Below the pieces are notes generated by a model that was not told the DNA's origin, did not search any database, and saw only the letters and a program-made list of their open reading frames with translations. Made by a program: the position numbers and the translations under genes. This document shows positions 35,602 to 45,869 of a DNA stretch of 64,000 nucleotides, in pieces (position 1 is the first letter of the stretch; every line of letters starts with the position of its first letter). The stretch comes from Flavobacteriaceae bacterium (GTDB lineage Bacteria > Bacteroidota > Bacteroidia > Flavobacteriales > Flavobacteriaceae), in the NCBI GenBank assembly GCA_018657955.1, contig JABHWD010000020.1:1-64000 (forward strand), read 5' to 3'.

Positions 35602-38112
35602 TTAAAATTGCTCACTAAAATAAATTGCATTAATCAACAATTTATTAGTTCCATACCAAAAGGCTCTGAAGTTTGTATTGTCTGTAATTGAAATAATTTT
35701 CCCTTTGTTTAATTTATTAATTTTTAAAGGAACAGTTGATTTTAAATTATTAAGATTTTCTTCAGATATGTAGCCACTTAATAGTGGTTTTTCAGAATAT
35801 ATTATAGGATTATTATAACTATCCTTGTCAGCTTCAATAAATAGCGTGCTATTTCTAAAAATTGAAATTGACTTATTTTTATATCCAAAATTTATTGGAT
35901 GAGTTCTATCAATATTTACTTCAAAGATTGCACCTCCAATTGCTTGTGATCCAAAATAATTGCTTTTTTGCTCAAAAGAGATGTTTTTTGCTGTACGCTC
36001 AGTCTCCTTAAAATTATATTCTACAAGATTATTTTTTTCCACCCATTTTAAGGAATTCTTATAAGCAATAAGTGTTCCTCCATTTTCTACCCATTTTTTT
36101 ATTTTATCAGAGTTTTTGCTATTTAATCCTCTACTACTTGGCATTATAATAGTTGAATAGTCACTTATATTTGCTGAGGAGAAATTTCTTACATCAAGTT
36201 TTGTTAGTTTAATATCATATCTAGTATCAAATAAATGCCATATTTCTCCGCAGTCATACGCACTAAAACCTTCTCCTACTAATAGGGCTATTTTTTTCTT
36301 GGATATTCTTTTAAAATGACTACTTCCTAAATCTATACCATCAGCTAGGCCTGTATTAACTCCATGAATAGTTATAGAGTTCTCTTTAGCAAGTTTATTT
36401 AAGAAATTATAAGTGCTATCAATTTCTTTATTAAACACAGGTATTAGTATTGTCCCGTAATCAAAAGCCTTATTATCTATATTAAATCTTTTTAATGCTA
36501 CTTTAGCAATCATATTATTGTTTAAAATTTTATTTAAAACTCTAGGTGTATAATATTCATGCCATTCCATTAAGTAAGCATAATTTGTTTTCTTAGTTAC
36601 TCCTCCTGTATTAGTTAAAAATTCTAGATTTTTATCACCTGCATTATTCATATCAGCATTCATGTCATAATCTAAATTAAAGGCAAGAGGTAAAGTCCAA
36701 GCAGAAACATCATAAAATAAGCTATCCTTGAATTTAGTTCTTGATTCAAACATAGCATTAATTAATTTTGATTTTTTTTGATTTTTCGGAATTATAAATG
36801 CATAATCTTTTTTATAATAGTTTCCTTTATAGTTTATATCCTTCTTTAGATTATAGAAATCTATTTCATGCCTTTTTAAAATTTCAGCTAAATGAATAGT
36901 TTTAGCCCTGTCTTTGCTATCTCCAAAGATGATGCCTTTGTTTTTTGATTTTAATGCTTCTTCTCTTGAGTTTTTATAAAAGTTATATTGATATTCCAGC
37001 AAACTTTCTTTTAAAGCTATTCCTGCTTTTAAAGTAGAAATAGCAGCAGTCAATTGATTTTTAATAGTAAAAGGAAAAGTAAGTATCCCATTCGCACTTT
37101 TTTGAATATGACCTCTTGAGCTAGCCTGCTCAAATAATATTCCAATACCTCCATTTATATCAGGAAAAGTAGATCCTTTCCCGTAATAAAAATCATCAAA
37201 ACTTTCTTTTGAATAATATAAAGATCCTATCTCATTTAATTCTTCTACATGAAAATCAGCTATTTTTTGAGTTAATTCTTGATTTAAAATTGGCGTAAGA
37301 GGATGTGTTCTTGAAGGAATTCCAGGCTGGAAGAAGAAAGTTGCATTTGTTCCCATTTCATGATGGTCAGTTAATATATTTGGAAGCCATTCGTTATACG
37401 TTTTAATTCTTGCCCTAGATTCAGGGAGTTGAACAGGAAGCCAATCTCTATTCATATCGAACCAATAATGATTGGTTCGACCTCCAGGCCATGCTTCGTT
37501 ATATTCTCTATCATTAGGATCTGGATTTAAATTGTAGTTTTTGTTTGTATTTGCCCAGTATGCAAAACGTTGTAGCCCGTCTGGATTAAATGATGGATCT
37601 AAAAGTATTACAGTTTTTTCTAATAAATCATCTATAAAACTACTTTTAGATGCAGCTAAATAATAAGCTAATAATAAACTAGCATTAGATCCGCTAGGTT
37701 CATTACCATGAATAGAAAACCCTTGATAAACTACTAGTGGTAAATTGTTAAAATTATTTATATCATTACTATTACTTAGAGCCATATGACTCTCTTTTAT
37801 TTTTTCGATATTGCTATGATTATTTTTAGAAGTAATAGTAAGTAAAATCAAAGGTCTATCCTCATAAGTTAAACCTCTATTTTGAATTGTAACTCTGTCA
37901 GAAGATCTAGCAAGCTCTTTCATGTATTGAACAAGCTTGTCGTGAGTGATATGCCATTCTCCAACTTGATGACCAATTATACTTTCAGGGGTTGGAATTG
38001 ATTCATCAAAAGTGTTTTCCTGATTAGAAAAATAATAATTTAAATCTACTGATGAATTTTGTGATTGTAAATTAAAAAAACAACAAATAGCAAACAAAAA
38101 TAAGTACCTCAT
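35602..38112 (-). CDS. Secreted M14-family zinc carboxypeptidase with C-terminal amidotransferase-like domain
   Basis: This 836-aa periplasmic or outer-membrane protein has a signal peptide (MRYLFLFAICCFFNLQSQ). The M14 peptidase domain (~50-370) contains zinc ligands in SIHGNEPSGS (~133) and DHHEMGTNATF (~245), and a catalytic Glu in GILFEQASS (~323). The second half (~590-700) has a class I GATase-like fold around ALLVGEGFSAYDCGEIWHL. The start is ATG at 38112; another ATG two codons upstream is possible. Flavobacterial homologues of this length are common, but peptidase substrates are unknown. A T9SS tail is not evident. Confidence 0.9.
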   Translation of the reverse strand: MRYLFLFAICCFFNLQSQNSSVDLNYYFSNQENTFDESIPTPESIIGHQVGEWHITHDKLVQYMKELARSSDRVTIQNRGLTYEDRPLILLTITSKNNHSNIEKIKESHMALSNSNDINNFNNLPLVVYQGFSIHGNEPSGSNASLLLAYYLAASKSSFIDDLLEKTVILLDPSFNPDGLQRFAYWANTNKNYNLNPDPNDREYNEAWPGGRTNHYWFDMNRDWLPVQLPESRARIKTYNEWLPNILTDHHEMGTNATFFFQPGIPSRTHPLTPILNQELTQKIADFHVEELNEIGSLYYSKESFDDFYYGKGSTFPDINGGIGILFEQASSRGHIQKSANGILTFPFTIKNQLTAAISTLKAGIALKESLLEYQYNFYKNSREEALKSKNKGIIFGDSKDRAKTIHLAEILKRHEIDFYNLKKDINYKGNYYKKDYAFIIPKNQKKSKLINAMFESRTKFKDSLFYDVSAWTLPLAFNLDYDMNADMNNAGDKNLEFLTNTGGVTKKTNYAYLMEWHEYYTPRVLNKILNNNMIAKVALKRFNIDNKAFDYGTILIPVFNKEIDSTYNFLNKLAKENSITIHGVNTGLADGIDLGSSHFKRISKKKIALLVGEGFSAYDCGEIWHLFDTRYDIKLTKLDVRNFSSANISDYSTIIMPSSRGLNSKNSDKIKKWVENGGTLIAYKNSLKWVEKNNLVEYNFKETERTAKNISFEQKSNYFGSQAIGGAIFEVNIDRTHPINFGYKNKSISIFRNSTLFIEADKDSYNNPIIYSEKPLLSGYISEENLNNLKSTVPLKINKLNKGKIISITDNTNFRAFWYGTNKLLINAIYFSEQF

Positions 38113-38160
38113 AAACATGGATTTAGAGTAAGTAATAAATAAAATAATTGAAGTATTGTA

Positions 38161-38634
38161 TTAGATATCTTCAAATTTTACATCAGTAAACTTGCTTGAG
38201 TCTGTATCATCTTCATTTTCTGAATTTTCTTCATCTGTTTCGCTGCTTTCTTCAGCCTCATTTTTTGTTTCATCTTCATTATCTGATTCTTGATCTTCTT
38301 CAGTAGTTTCAGCCTCTTCTGATGTAGTTTCTTGCTTTTCTTCTCTTTGGTAGTCTTTTTGGTGTATATCACTAATTACTTCTTCACCTTTCTCTTTAAT
38401 TATGTAATCAGTCATCTCACTTAAGTTACTAGAGAATTCGTTAAAATCTTCTTTATATAAATAAATTTTATGTTTTTTGAAGTGAAAGGACCCATCATCA
38501 TTTGTAAATTTTTTACTTTCAGTCAGCGTTAGATAATAGTCTCCTGCTTTAGTAGATCTTACATCAAAAAAATATGTTCTTCTACCCGCTCTCATTGTTT
38601 TTGAAAAAATCTCTTCTTCTCTATAATTTATCAT
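38161..38634 (-). CDS. DUF3276 (PUR-domain) nucleic-acid-binding protein with acidic tail
   Basis: The 157-aa protein carries a PUR-type DUF3276 domain over residues 1-~95: IFSKTMRAGRRTYFFDVR, YYLTLTESKK, and KIYLYKEDFNEF. PUR folds bind single-stranded DNA or RNA. Residues ~100-157 are a low-complexity Glu/Asp/Ser/Thr tail, longer than in most flavobacterial homologues I recall, ending in KFTDVKFEDI. It is cytoplasmic and acts alone by position, 65 nt from the ABC transporter gene upstream. Confidence 0.88.
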   Translation of the reverse strand: MINYREEEIFSKTMRAGRRTYFFDVRSTKAGDYYLTLTESKKFTNDDGSFHFKKHKIYLYKEDFNEFSSNLSEMTDYIIKEKGEEVISDIHQKDYQREEKQETTSEEAETTEEDQESDNEDETKNEAEESSETDEENSENEDDTDSSKFTDVKFEDI

Positions 38635-38699
38635 CAGTTTTTATATTAGTATTAGTCTATTAGATTTCAAAAATCTTAAAAAAAAATCAAGAACACAAC

Positions 38700-40466
38700 T
38701 TATTCTATACTTTCTTTTTTAATTATCTGCTTGTTATACAGTTGTTTATAGTATCCTTTTTGATTAATTAGCTGATCATGATTTCCTTCTTGAATTATTT
38801 TTCCATTTTTAAGAACAATTATATTATTAGTGTTTTTTATTGAAGAAATTCTGTGGCTAACAATTATTGTTGTAATATTCTTAGTATGACTATTTAAGGA
38901 CTTTAATATTGATTTTTCAGTTTCAGTATCCATGGCTGAAAGACAATCGTCTAGAATTAGTATTTTAGGCTGTTTGATTAACGCCCTTGCAATTGATATT
39001 CTCTGTTTTTGTCCACCACTAAGGTTTATTCCTCTTTCGCCTAGAACTGTTTTATAGCCTTTCTCAAAACTTAAAATTTCTTTGTGAATCTTAGCAGTTT
39101 TACAAGCAGCAACTACATCATCATCAGTTGCATTTTTCATACCAAACTTAATATTGTTCATTATTGTATCTGAGAACAAGAATGTGTCTTGCGGGACATA
39201 ACCTATTTGACTTCTTAAAGACTTTAAGTTGATTTTTTTAATGGGAGTTTTATCAATTAATATCTCACCACTATCAATATCATACAATCTACAAATGAGA
39301 TTCATTAGAGTAGATTTTCCTGACCCCGTACTTCCTGTAATACCCAATGTATCAATTGGCTTTATTTTAAAGCTTATTTCATTAGCTGCTATTATTCCTG
39401 TTTCTACATATTTATAGTTTACATTATTAAAAATAATTTCACCTTTAATCTCTGATGCATCATTGGTTTTATAATTTTTTATATCTGATTTTTCTTTCAA
39501 AAATTCATTGATTCTTTTTTGAGATGCTTCAGCTTGTTGAATAATGGAGCTTATCCATCCTATTGATGCAACTGGCCAAGTCAACATATTAACATATATA
39601 ATAAATTCAGCTATGATCCCAATACTGCTAATTGTTCCATCGAGATACTGTTTTCCCCCAACATATATAACAAGTAAATTACTTAAACCTATTAACAATA
39701 TCATTAATGGAAAAAAAAGTGCTTGGACCTTTGCTAACTTAACTTGATTTAATTTATTTTCTAAGGATAAATCGTTAAATGAATTTGAAGTTTTATCTTG
39801 GATTGTATATGATTTTACTATCTGAATACCAGTGAAAATTTCTTGAGAGAATGATGATAGTTTAGAAAGAGATTCTTGAACAATTGTACTCCTTTGGTTT
39901 ATTAATTTACTTAGTTTGTAAATAGTGATAGAAAGAAATGGAAGAGGACATATTGTATAGAAGGTTAATTCAGGAGATTGTCTATACATATAAAAAATGA
40001 CAATTATCAATAAGGTTATAGTATTTATTGAATACATTACTGCAGGACCAACATACATTCTTACTCTAGAAACATCTTCACTAATCCTATTCATAAGATC
40101 TCCTGTTTGGTTTCTTTTGTAAAAATTTATAGATAGATTTTGATATTGGTTATATATTTCATTTTTTAAATCAAACTCAATAAATCTAGATACATTAATT
40201 ATAGTTTGTCTAGTTAAAAATGTAAAAAATCCTGATAAAACAGCAGCTAAAAGAATTAAAAAGATATTTTGAATAAGCTCATATTCTACTATTGATTGAT
40301 CAATTATGATATTTTTCCTATACTCATCTATAACATTTATTGAATTTCTAATCAATCCTGGAGTAAATAATAACAAGATTCTAGCAATTATTACTATTAT
40401 CACTCCGAGTATTAGATTTAATCTATATTTATAAAAATATTTATTTAGATGTTTTAATTCTTTCAC
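38700..40466 (-). CDS. ABC transporter, fused permease/ATPase (MsbA-like exporter)
   Basis: The 588-aa half-transporter has six membrane helices (residues ~15-310) and a nucleotide-binding domain. Walker A GSTGSGKST is near 377, signature LSGGQKQR near 482, Walker B ILILDDCLSAMD near 502, and H-loop SHR. It works as a homodimeric exporter of lipid, peptide or drug. MsbA-type lipid flipping is plausible but unproven. The start is GTG at 40466. It is divergent from nusB, with a 95-nt AT-rich gap holding no clear promoter. Confidence 0.93.
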   Translation of the reverse strand: MKELKHLNKYFYKYRLNLILGVIIVIIARILLLFTPGLIRNSINVIDEYRKNIIIDQSIVEYELIQNIFLILLAAVLSGFFTFLTRQTIINVSRFIEFDLKNEIYNQYQNLSINFYKRNQTGDLMNRISEDVSRVRMYVGPAVMYSINTITLLIIVIFYMYRQSPELTFYTICPLPFLSITIYKLSKLINQRSTIVQESLSKLSSFSQEIFTGIQIVKSYTIQDKTSNSFNDLSLENKLNQVKLAKVQALFFPLMILLIGLSNLLVIYVGGKQYLDGTISSIGIIAEFIIYVNMLTWPVASIGWISSIIQQAEASQKRINEFLKEKSDIKNYKTNDASEIKGEIIFNNVNYKYVETGIIAANEISFKIKPIDTLGITGSTGSGKSTLMNLICRLYDIDSGEILIDKTPIKKINLKSLRSQIGYVPQDTFLFSDTIMNNIKFGMKNATDDDVVAACKTAKIHKEILSFEKGYKTVLGERGINLSGGQKQRISIARALIKQPKILILDDCLSAMDTETEKSILKSLNSHTKNITTIIVSHRISSIKNTNNIIVLKNGKIIQEGNHDQLINQKGYYKQLYNKQIIKKESIE

Positions 40467-40561
40467 TTATTCTAAATTCTTTCTAATAAAATTTTAATAG
40501 TATCTTGCGTTAAAATTAAATTAAATTTTTTATAATTTCATTTAATTAAAAGTTCTTTAAA

Positions 40562-41509
40562 ATGCTAACTAGAAGACATATTCGCTTAAAAATAATGCAA
40601 ATTATCTACGCATTAAAAATTTCTGATTTCGAATATACAAAAGAGACAGAGAAAAAACTTTTAGAAAGCATAGATTCTTCATATAATTTATATCTTATTT
40701 TAATTTCATTACTTATAGAAATATTAAATAGAGCACAAGCAAAATATTTAATTTCTCAAAAAAAGCTCTTATCTGATCAAAAGAATATTTATGATAATAA
40801 GAAATTTATAAAAAACCAGCTATTAAATCTATTAAAATCAGATCATTTATTCAATCAAGAAATAAATAAAAGAAATTCAAATCTATGGGATTTAGATTTT
40901 AAATACATTGATCTAATTTATGAGAAGTTAATTAAGAGTGAATTATTTTCCGATTACATAAAAAGTGATGAAATTTCTTTTAAAAATGATAGAGATTTTG
41001 TAGCTAAATTTTATAAAAATATTATTGCTACAAATGATAAGCTTTATAGTTTTCTAGAAGACAGAAATATTAATTGGGTAGATGATTTCCCGTTAATAAA
41101 TACTATTATTTTAAAATTAATCAATAAGTCAAAAGAAACGAATTCTAAAACATATTTTTTACCAAAACTATACAAAGACAATCAGGACAAGATTTTTGCA
41201 AAAGATTTACTCAAGAAAACTTTAAAAAATTACAATGATTACAATAATGAAATTTCAAAAAAAACCAAAAACTGGGATGCTGACAGAATAGCAAGACTAG
41301 ATTATGTTATGTTAAACATGGCCCTTTGTGAGCTCATTGAATTTAAAACAATTCCAATAAAAGTAACATTAAATGAATATATAGAAATCTCGAAAGAATA
41401 TTCAACACCCAAAAGTAACGTATTTATAAACGGAATACTTGATAGTATTGCAAAGGATTTTATAAAAAGTGGTAAAATAATTAAAGAAGGAAGAGGTTTG
41501 CAGGAATGA
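40562..41509 (+). CDS. nusB: Transcription antitermination factor NusB
   Basis: This long Bacteroidota-type NusB (315 aa) comprises the N-terminal LTRRHIRLKIMQIIYA start, a divergent middle (60-190), and a conserved C-terminal domain (DRIARLDYVMLNMALCEL near 238, NEYIEISKEYSTPKSNVFINGILD near 270-295). NusB with NusE binds boxA RNA and promotes rRNA antitermination. The nusB-DUF1573-yajC order, with short gaps, is a conserved flavobacterial cluster. Confidence 0.95.
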   Translation: MLTRRHIRLKIMQIIYALKISDFEYTKETEKKLLESIDSSYNLYLILISLLIEILNRAQAKYLISQKKLLSDQKNIYDNKKFIKNQLLNLLKSDHLFNQEINKRNSNLWDLDFKYIDLIYEKLIKSELFSDYIKSDEISFKNDRDFVAKFYKNIIATNDKLYSFLEDRNINWVDDFPLINTIILKLINKSKETNSKTYFLPKLYKDNQDKIFAKDLLKKTLKNYNDYNNEISKKTKNWDADRIARLDYVMLNMALCELIEFKTIPIKVTLNEYIEISKEYSTPKSNVFINGILDSIAKDFIKSGKIIKEGRGLQE

Positions 41510-41551
41510 CAATTTTTTTTACTTTTACAGCAAAATTTAATCTTAAAAGAA

Positions 41552-42043
41552 ATGAAAAACATATTATTCCTATTATCGTTCTTTTTTCTGTTTGCTTGTG
41601 GAGATGATCCTTTTAGTAAGGTTAAGTCTGAAAATGTTGAAAAGGCTTCAGTAAGAGATAATTCCCCATCAAAATTCCCGGTTATGAATTTTAATAAGAC
41701 AACCCATGACTTTGGTGTTATTCAAAATGGGACTCCTGTTGAAACTGTTTTTTCTTACACAAATACAGGAGAGGCTCCTTTAGTTATTACAGATATCAAA
41801 AGCACATGCGGGTGTACAGTTCCTAAAGATTGGAGTAGAGAGCCACTTAATCCAGGAGAATCTTCTCAATTTAACGTAAAATTTGATGGGAAGGGTGCTA
41901 ATAAAACTTCTAAAACGGTTATAATTACTGCAAATACTCAAACAGGTAGAGAAACAGTCAAAATAACAGCTTTTATTAATAATCCTGAGATGGATCAAAA
42001 GCTTAAGGATAGACCAAAGCCACCAGGGCCAATAATTCAATAA
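41552..42043 (+). CDS. DUF1573 lipoprotein
   Basis: The 163-aa protein is a predicted lipoprotein (FLFACGDD, Cys16). Its DUF1573 domain is an immunoglobulin-like fold with HDFGVIQNGTPV near 52, CGCTVP near 88 and LNPGESSQFNVKFD near 102. DUF1573 proteins are abundant in Bacteroidota and have no assigned activity. It lies between nusB (42-nt gap) and yajC (8-nt gap). Confidence 0.93.
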   Translation: MKNILFLLSFFFLFACGDDPFSKVKSENVEKASVRDNSPSKFPVMNFNKTTHDFGVIQNGTPVETVFSYTNTGEAPLVITDIKSTCGCTVPKDWSREPLNPGESSQFNVKFDGKGANKTSKTVIITANTQTGRETVKITAFINNPEMDQKLKDRPKPPGPIIQ

Positions 42044-42051
42044 TTTATTTC

Positions 42052-42333
42052 ATGGATACTAGTTTCCTTTTTCCCGTATTAATTTTAGTGGTTTTATATT
42101 TTTTTATGATAAGACCACAAATGAATCAGGCAAAAAAAGAAAAAAAATTTAGTACTGAACTTAAAAGAGGTGATAGAATAGTCACTAAGAGCGGTATTTA
42201 TGGAACTATAAATGATATAAATCATAAAGAAGGAACCTGTATAATTGCAACGATGGCTGGAAAGATTAAGTTTGATAAATCAGCAATTTCTATGGATTTA
42301 AGTAGTAAGTTAAAAAAAACTAGTAGCCAATAA
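42052..42333 (+). CDS. yajC: Preprotein translocase subunit YajC
   Basis: This 93-aa inner-membrane protein has one N-terminal helix (FLFPVLILVVLYFFMI) followed by RPQMNQAKKEKK and a cytosolic beta-rich domain GDRIVTKSGIYGTI. YajC accompanies SecDF and the holotranslocon. SecDF is not in the window. Confidence 0.95.
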   Translation: MDTSFLFPVLILVVLYFFMIRPQMNQAKKEKKFSTELKRGDRIVTKSGIYGTINDINHKEGTCIIATMAGKIKFDKSAISMDLSSKLKKTSSQ

Positions 42334-42369
42334 CTTAATCACTTCCTTTTTAGTTAAACCATTTTATTA

Positions 42370-42377
42370 TATTTTTG
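42370..42377 (+). promoter_or_regulatory. Candidate -7 box (TATTTTTG) for pyrD
   Basis: TATTTTTG ends 21 nt before the pyrD ATG in the 65-nt gap behind yajC. No TTG is positioned upstream, so this is a half-site. Confidence 0.4.
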
Positions 42378-42398
42378 CTTCATAGTTCATTGTTGTGA

Positions 42399-43418
42399 AT
42401 GTATAGAAAAACAATTCTTCCTATTTTATTTTTATTTGATCCTGAAAAAGTTCACAATTTCACTTTTCTTTTTTTTAAAATAAGTTTAAACCTTCCTTTT
42501 ATTGGTTTTATCATAAGGAAGATATATTCAGTAGAAAATAAAAAATTACATAAAAAAATCTTTGGATTAAAATTTAATAATCCTGTAGGATTAGCAGCTG
42601 GGTTTGATAAAAATGCAAAACTCTACAATGAATTAAATTATTTTGGATTTGGATTTATAGAAATTGGAACGGTTACACCTGAACCTCAAAAAGGTAATTC
42701 AAAGAAGCGATTATTTAGGCTAGTTGATGATAAAGGTATAATTAATAGAATGGGCTTTAATAATGACGGAATGTGTAAAATAACTACTCGGTTAAAGAAA
42801 AATAAAAATGTATTAATTGGAGGGAATATTGGAAAAAATAAATCAACTCCAAATAACCAAGCTGTTAATGATTATCTATTATGCTTCAATTACTTGCACG
42901 ATTTTGTAGACTATTTTGTTGTTAATGTAAGTTCCCCTAACACACCAAATTTAAGAGAGTTACAAAATAAAGAGCCTTTAATCGATATATTAAAATCTCT
43001 AAAGGATGAGAATATAAAAAAACAAAAACCAAAGCCAATACTTCTTAAAATATCGCCCGATTTATCAAAGAATAATCTTTCTGAGATAGTTGATATAGTC
43101 CTTTCTTTAAAAATAGATGGAATAATAGCAACTAATACTACTATACAAAGAAATAGCCTAAAATCTAAAAATATGAATGAATCTGGAGGATTGAGTGGTA
43201 AGCCAATTTCAGAAAGATCAAATGAGGTAATTAGATATATATCAGAAAAGTCTAAAGGATCAATTCCAATAATTGGAGTAGGAGGTATACACTCTGCCCA
43301 GGATGCTATTGATAAAATTAATGCTGGTGCTGATCTAGTTCAAATATACACTGGTTTTATTTATGAAGGGCCCTCACTTGTCAGATCTATAAATAAGGCA
43401 TTAGTTCAAATGAGCTAA
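42399..43418 (+). CDS. pyrD: Dihydroorotate dehydrogenase (quinone), class 2
   Basis: This membrane-associated flavoenzyme oxidises dihydroorotate to orotate in pyrimidine synthesis, using quinone. The 339 aa have the class 2 N-terminal helix ([14 protein letters not shown]), the FMN loop [12 protein letters not shown] near 62, the catalytic-Ser segment [14 protein letters not shown] near 176 with Ser typical of class 2, and [11 protein letters not shown] near 288. It stands alone, just short of the convergent M43 protease gene (2-nt gap). Confidence 0.96.
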   Translation: MYRKTILPILFLFDPEKVHNFTFLFFKISLNLPFIGFIIRKIYSVENKKLHKKIFGLKFNNPVGLAAGFDKNAKLYNELNYFGFGFIEIGTVTPEPQKGNSKKRLFRLVDDKGIINRMGFNNDGMCKITTRLKKNKNVLIGGNIGKNKSTPNNQAVNDYLLCFNYLHDFVDYFVVNVSSPNTPNLRELQNKEPLIDILKSLKDENIKKQKPKPILLKISPDLSKNNLSEIVDIVLSLKIDGIIATNTTIQRNSLKSKNMNESGGLSGKPISERSNEVIRYISEKSKGSIPIIGVGGIHSAQDAIDKINAGADLVQIYTGFIYEGPSLVRSINKALVQMS

Positions 43419-43420
43419 CT

Positions 43421-45172
43421 TTATTTTACTATAAATTTTATATTTTCTTCTTTACCATCTGCAATTATATTTAGAAAATACAATCCTGATTCTAATGATC
43501 CCACAGAGATAGATAAATCAGATTCTGAATAAACAATTTTATCTAAGATTATTCTTCCATTAATATCAATTATTGAATATTTTTCTGGAATATTTGATTG
43601 ATTTGTTTTAATAGTAAGCAAATATTCAGAAGGATTAGGATAAACACTAAAATTATTAATATCTAAATCTGATAAGCTTAGGTAATCGGTGCTTATTTGT
43701 GTGCTTTCTTCGGAGCCAAAATTTGTATTGACATGAATAATAAGACCATTATCTGTTTGTAATCTATACCATTCTTGACCAGCAGCTCCTTGACTATTGT
43801 CATTATTAGAAAGCCCATCTCCTTGAGTATCATATATAGTAAATGTATAACATTCAGACTGTACGACATCTAGTTCATGGGTGTATTGTCCAGAAGAGCT
43901 ATAAGGTCCTCCAGAATATATTATTGTTCCTGAGCTATCTGTAAACTCCCATGTATTTTGATCAACTCCATTAACTACTTGTATGACTACAAATACTTCA
44001 CTTGTCTCATATATGCTTGAATCATAGTTAATATAATTTGAAAAAACCTTAGTTATTGATTCTGAAGATAAATTGGTAATAGTTAAGGCAACATCATAAT
44101 CTCCAAGCGTATATGTATGAGAAGGGTTCTGTATAGTGTAGTCTATTACATCATCACCGTCTATATCCCACTGCCAAGATACTGCACCAACACTTGTATC
44201 TATAAAATCAACACTCATATTATCATCACAGTCTTGATCTTTAACTGAGATAAAATCCACATTAAATGATGGACATTCATAATATGATTTAAAGGTGTGA
44301 AAACCTGCATACATTCTCGCAAATTGACCATCAGTTAATGAGTTTGTGCATGACTGAGGAGAATAAGACATAATATTTGATGTATCTGGATCAAAAAATT
44401 GACCTTGTGCATCAGTATCAGTCCCAGTATATACACAGCTGACATTACTTACATTGCTTCCGCTTAATTGTGGGTCAGCAGGTGTATCACATATTTGGTC
44501 TCCACCTGAAGTGCAATTTGCGCCACTTACGAGTTCAGTAGTTAATGTGCCATTTTGGGCTCCATGAGTATGCATTAAATTCCAGTGATGTCCAAATTCA
44601 TGAAGCAATGTATCACCATCTGCATTACTTGTACATTGATTGTCCATAACAATTACATCATAATATTGACTATTATTTCCAGGCAGATAAGTGTATCCAC
44701 AAATACCATTGCCACCTGAGGTAATAGATTCTACAAAATATATATTTAAGACGTTTGGCTCATGATAAGAATAAAGTTGCCCTTGATTAGCGGTATCAAA
44801 TGCATATAAAGTATTATCCGCAATATAGTTGATGTTGTCACATATAGTCATTTCTAAAAAAGAATTTGCTAGAAAGGAGTTTGATTGTTCTATTTCAGCT
44901 ATAATATCTGATTCAGAAATTGAAGTTGTGCCATTTTGTTGGGTTACAATATGAATCTTAACAGGAACATTAGTTATGGCTGTTGATGTTCTATTTTTCT
45001 TTAATTCATAATATTCTCTTTCATATTTTTCAATAATATCTCTTTTTTCATCCATAATATTGAAATAATTTTCAGGAATTTCAGTTCCACAGAAATCATT
45101 AGTATTTTGAGCAATAGAGCTTAGAGAAAATAAAAGCGCTAATATAAATAGTATTTTTTTCGTTTTATTCAT
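43421..45172 (-). CDS. Secreted M43-family zinc metalloprotease with PKD domain and T9SS sorting tail
   Basis: The 583-aa exported protease of the pappalysin/M43 type has the zinc motif HEFGHHWNLMH near 189 followed by the met-turn region NIMSYSPQSC. A PKD domain (about 315-380, WDIDGDDVIDYT, HTYTLGDYDV) follows. A C-terminal T9SS type A sorting domain (about 505-583) reads FSVYPNPSEYLLTIK, GRIILDK and LESGLYFLNI. The signal peptide starts at ATG 45172 (MNKTKKILFILALLFSL); a further 37 codons upstream would only add a non-signal extension overlapping the divergent LysE gene. It is secreted through the T9SS, likely for extracellular protein degradation. Confidence 0.93.
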   Translation of the reverse strand: MNKTKKILFILALLFSLSSIAQNTNDFCGTEIPENYFNIMDEKRDIIEKYEREYYELKKNRTSTAITNVPVKIHIVTQQNGTTSISESDIIAEIEQSNSFLANSFLEMTICDNINYIADNTLYAFDTANQGQLYSYHEPNVLNIYFVESITSGGNGICGYTYLPGNNSQYYDVIVMDNQCTSNADGDTLLHEFGHHWNLMHTHGAQNGTLTTELVSGANCTSGGDQICDTPADPQLSGSNVSNVSCVYTGTDTDAQGQFFDPDTSNIMSYSPQSCTNSLTDGQFARMYAGFHTFKSYYECPSFNVDFISVKDQDCDDNMSVDFIDTSVGAVSWQWDIDGDDVIDYTIQNPSHTYTLGDYDVALTITNLSSESITKVFSNYINYDSSIYETSEVFVVIQVVNGVDQNTWEFTDSSGTIIYSGGPYSSSGQYTHELDVVQSECYTFTIYDTQGDGLSNNDNSQGAAGQEWYRLQTDNGLIIHVNTNFGSEESTQISTDYLSLSDLDINNFSVYPNPSEYLLTIKTNQSNIPEKYSIIDINGRIILDKIVYSESDLSISVGSLESGLYFLNIIADGKEENIKFIVK

Positions 45173-45215
45173 GGATTGACAGTAAAAATAGTTAATTTTT
45201 AATAAAATTATAAGT

Positions 45216-45839
45216 TTGGATACTATATTAATTTCTTTTACTATTGCTAGTTTCTTTTTAGCCTTGGCTCCAGGACCAGACAATTTTTTTGTCTTAACAT
45301 TTAGTGCTAAATATGGGAGAACTTTAGGGATTTTAACAGTTTTAGGTTTAGTAGGTGGGTGTTTTATTCATACATCTCTTGTAGCCTTTGGCGTTTCAGC
45401 TCTAATTATTAATAATAGTTTTCTCCTATCTATATTAAAATATATTGGTGCAATATATTTACTATTTCTTGCAATAAAAGTTTATAAATCTGATAATGAA
45501 ATAAAAAATCTTAAAGCTCCAAAATATGAAATCAATAAGTTAAAAGTTTTTATAAATGGACTTTTAATGAATATTTTAAACCCAAAGGTTTTAATTTTCT
45601 TTTTAGCATTCTTTCCAACATTTATTTTTAGTGATTCCATAAGTCCTGTAATCCAGTTTTATATATTAGGAGGGATCTTTATGTTAATTACTTTTATTGT
45701 TTTTAGTTTTATTGCATTCTTTTCTTCTTTGATCTATAAAAACTTTAAAAAATATAGATTCTATACTGAATTGTTAAAATGGCTAAATATCATTGTGTTA
45801 ATTTCAATAGCGATTATTATACTTCTTTCTGAAAATTAA
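45216..45839 (+). CDS. LysE-family amino acid exporter
   Basis: The 207-aa membrane protein has about six helices and the LysE/RhtB signature ALAPGPDNFFVLTFSAKYG (about 17-35), then NPKVLIFFLAFFP in the second half. Family members export amino acids or related small metabolites. The start is TTG at 45216, as the helix-1 sequence begins immediately after. It is divergent from the M43 protease. Confidence 0.92.
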   Translation: MDTILISFTIASFFLALAPGPDNFFVLTFSAKYGRTLGILTVLGLVGGCFIHTSLVAFGVSALIINNSFLLSILKYIGAIYLLFLAIKVYKSDNEIKNLKAPKYEINKLKVFINGLLMNILNPKVLIFFLAFFPTFIFSDSISPVIQFYILGGIFMLITFIVFSFIAFFSSLIYKNFKKYRFYTELLKWLNIIVLISIAIIILLSEN

Positions 45840-45869
45840 GCTAATTTTAAATATTCTTAGCTAGTAGAA

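Noticed and set aside
38178-38372. 64-codon Lys/Met-rich frame inside the DUF3276 gene
   Set aside because: It is a shifted reading of the GAA/GAT-rich acidic tail, not an independent gene.
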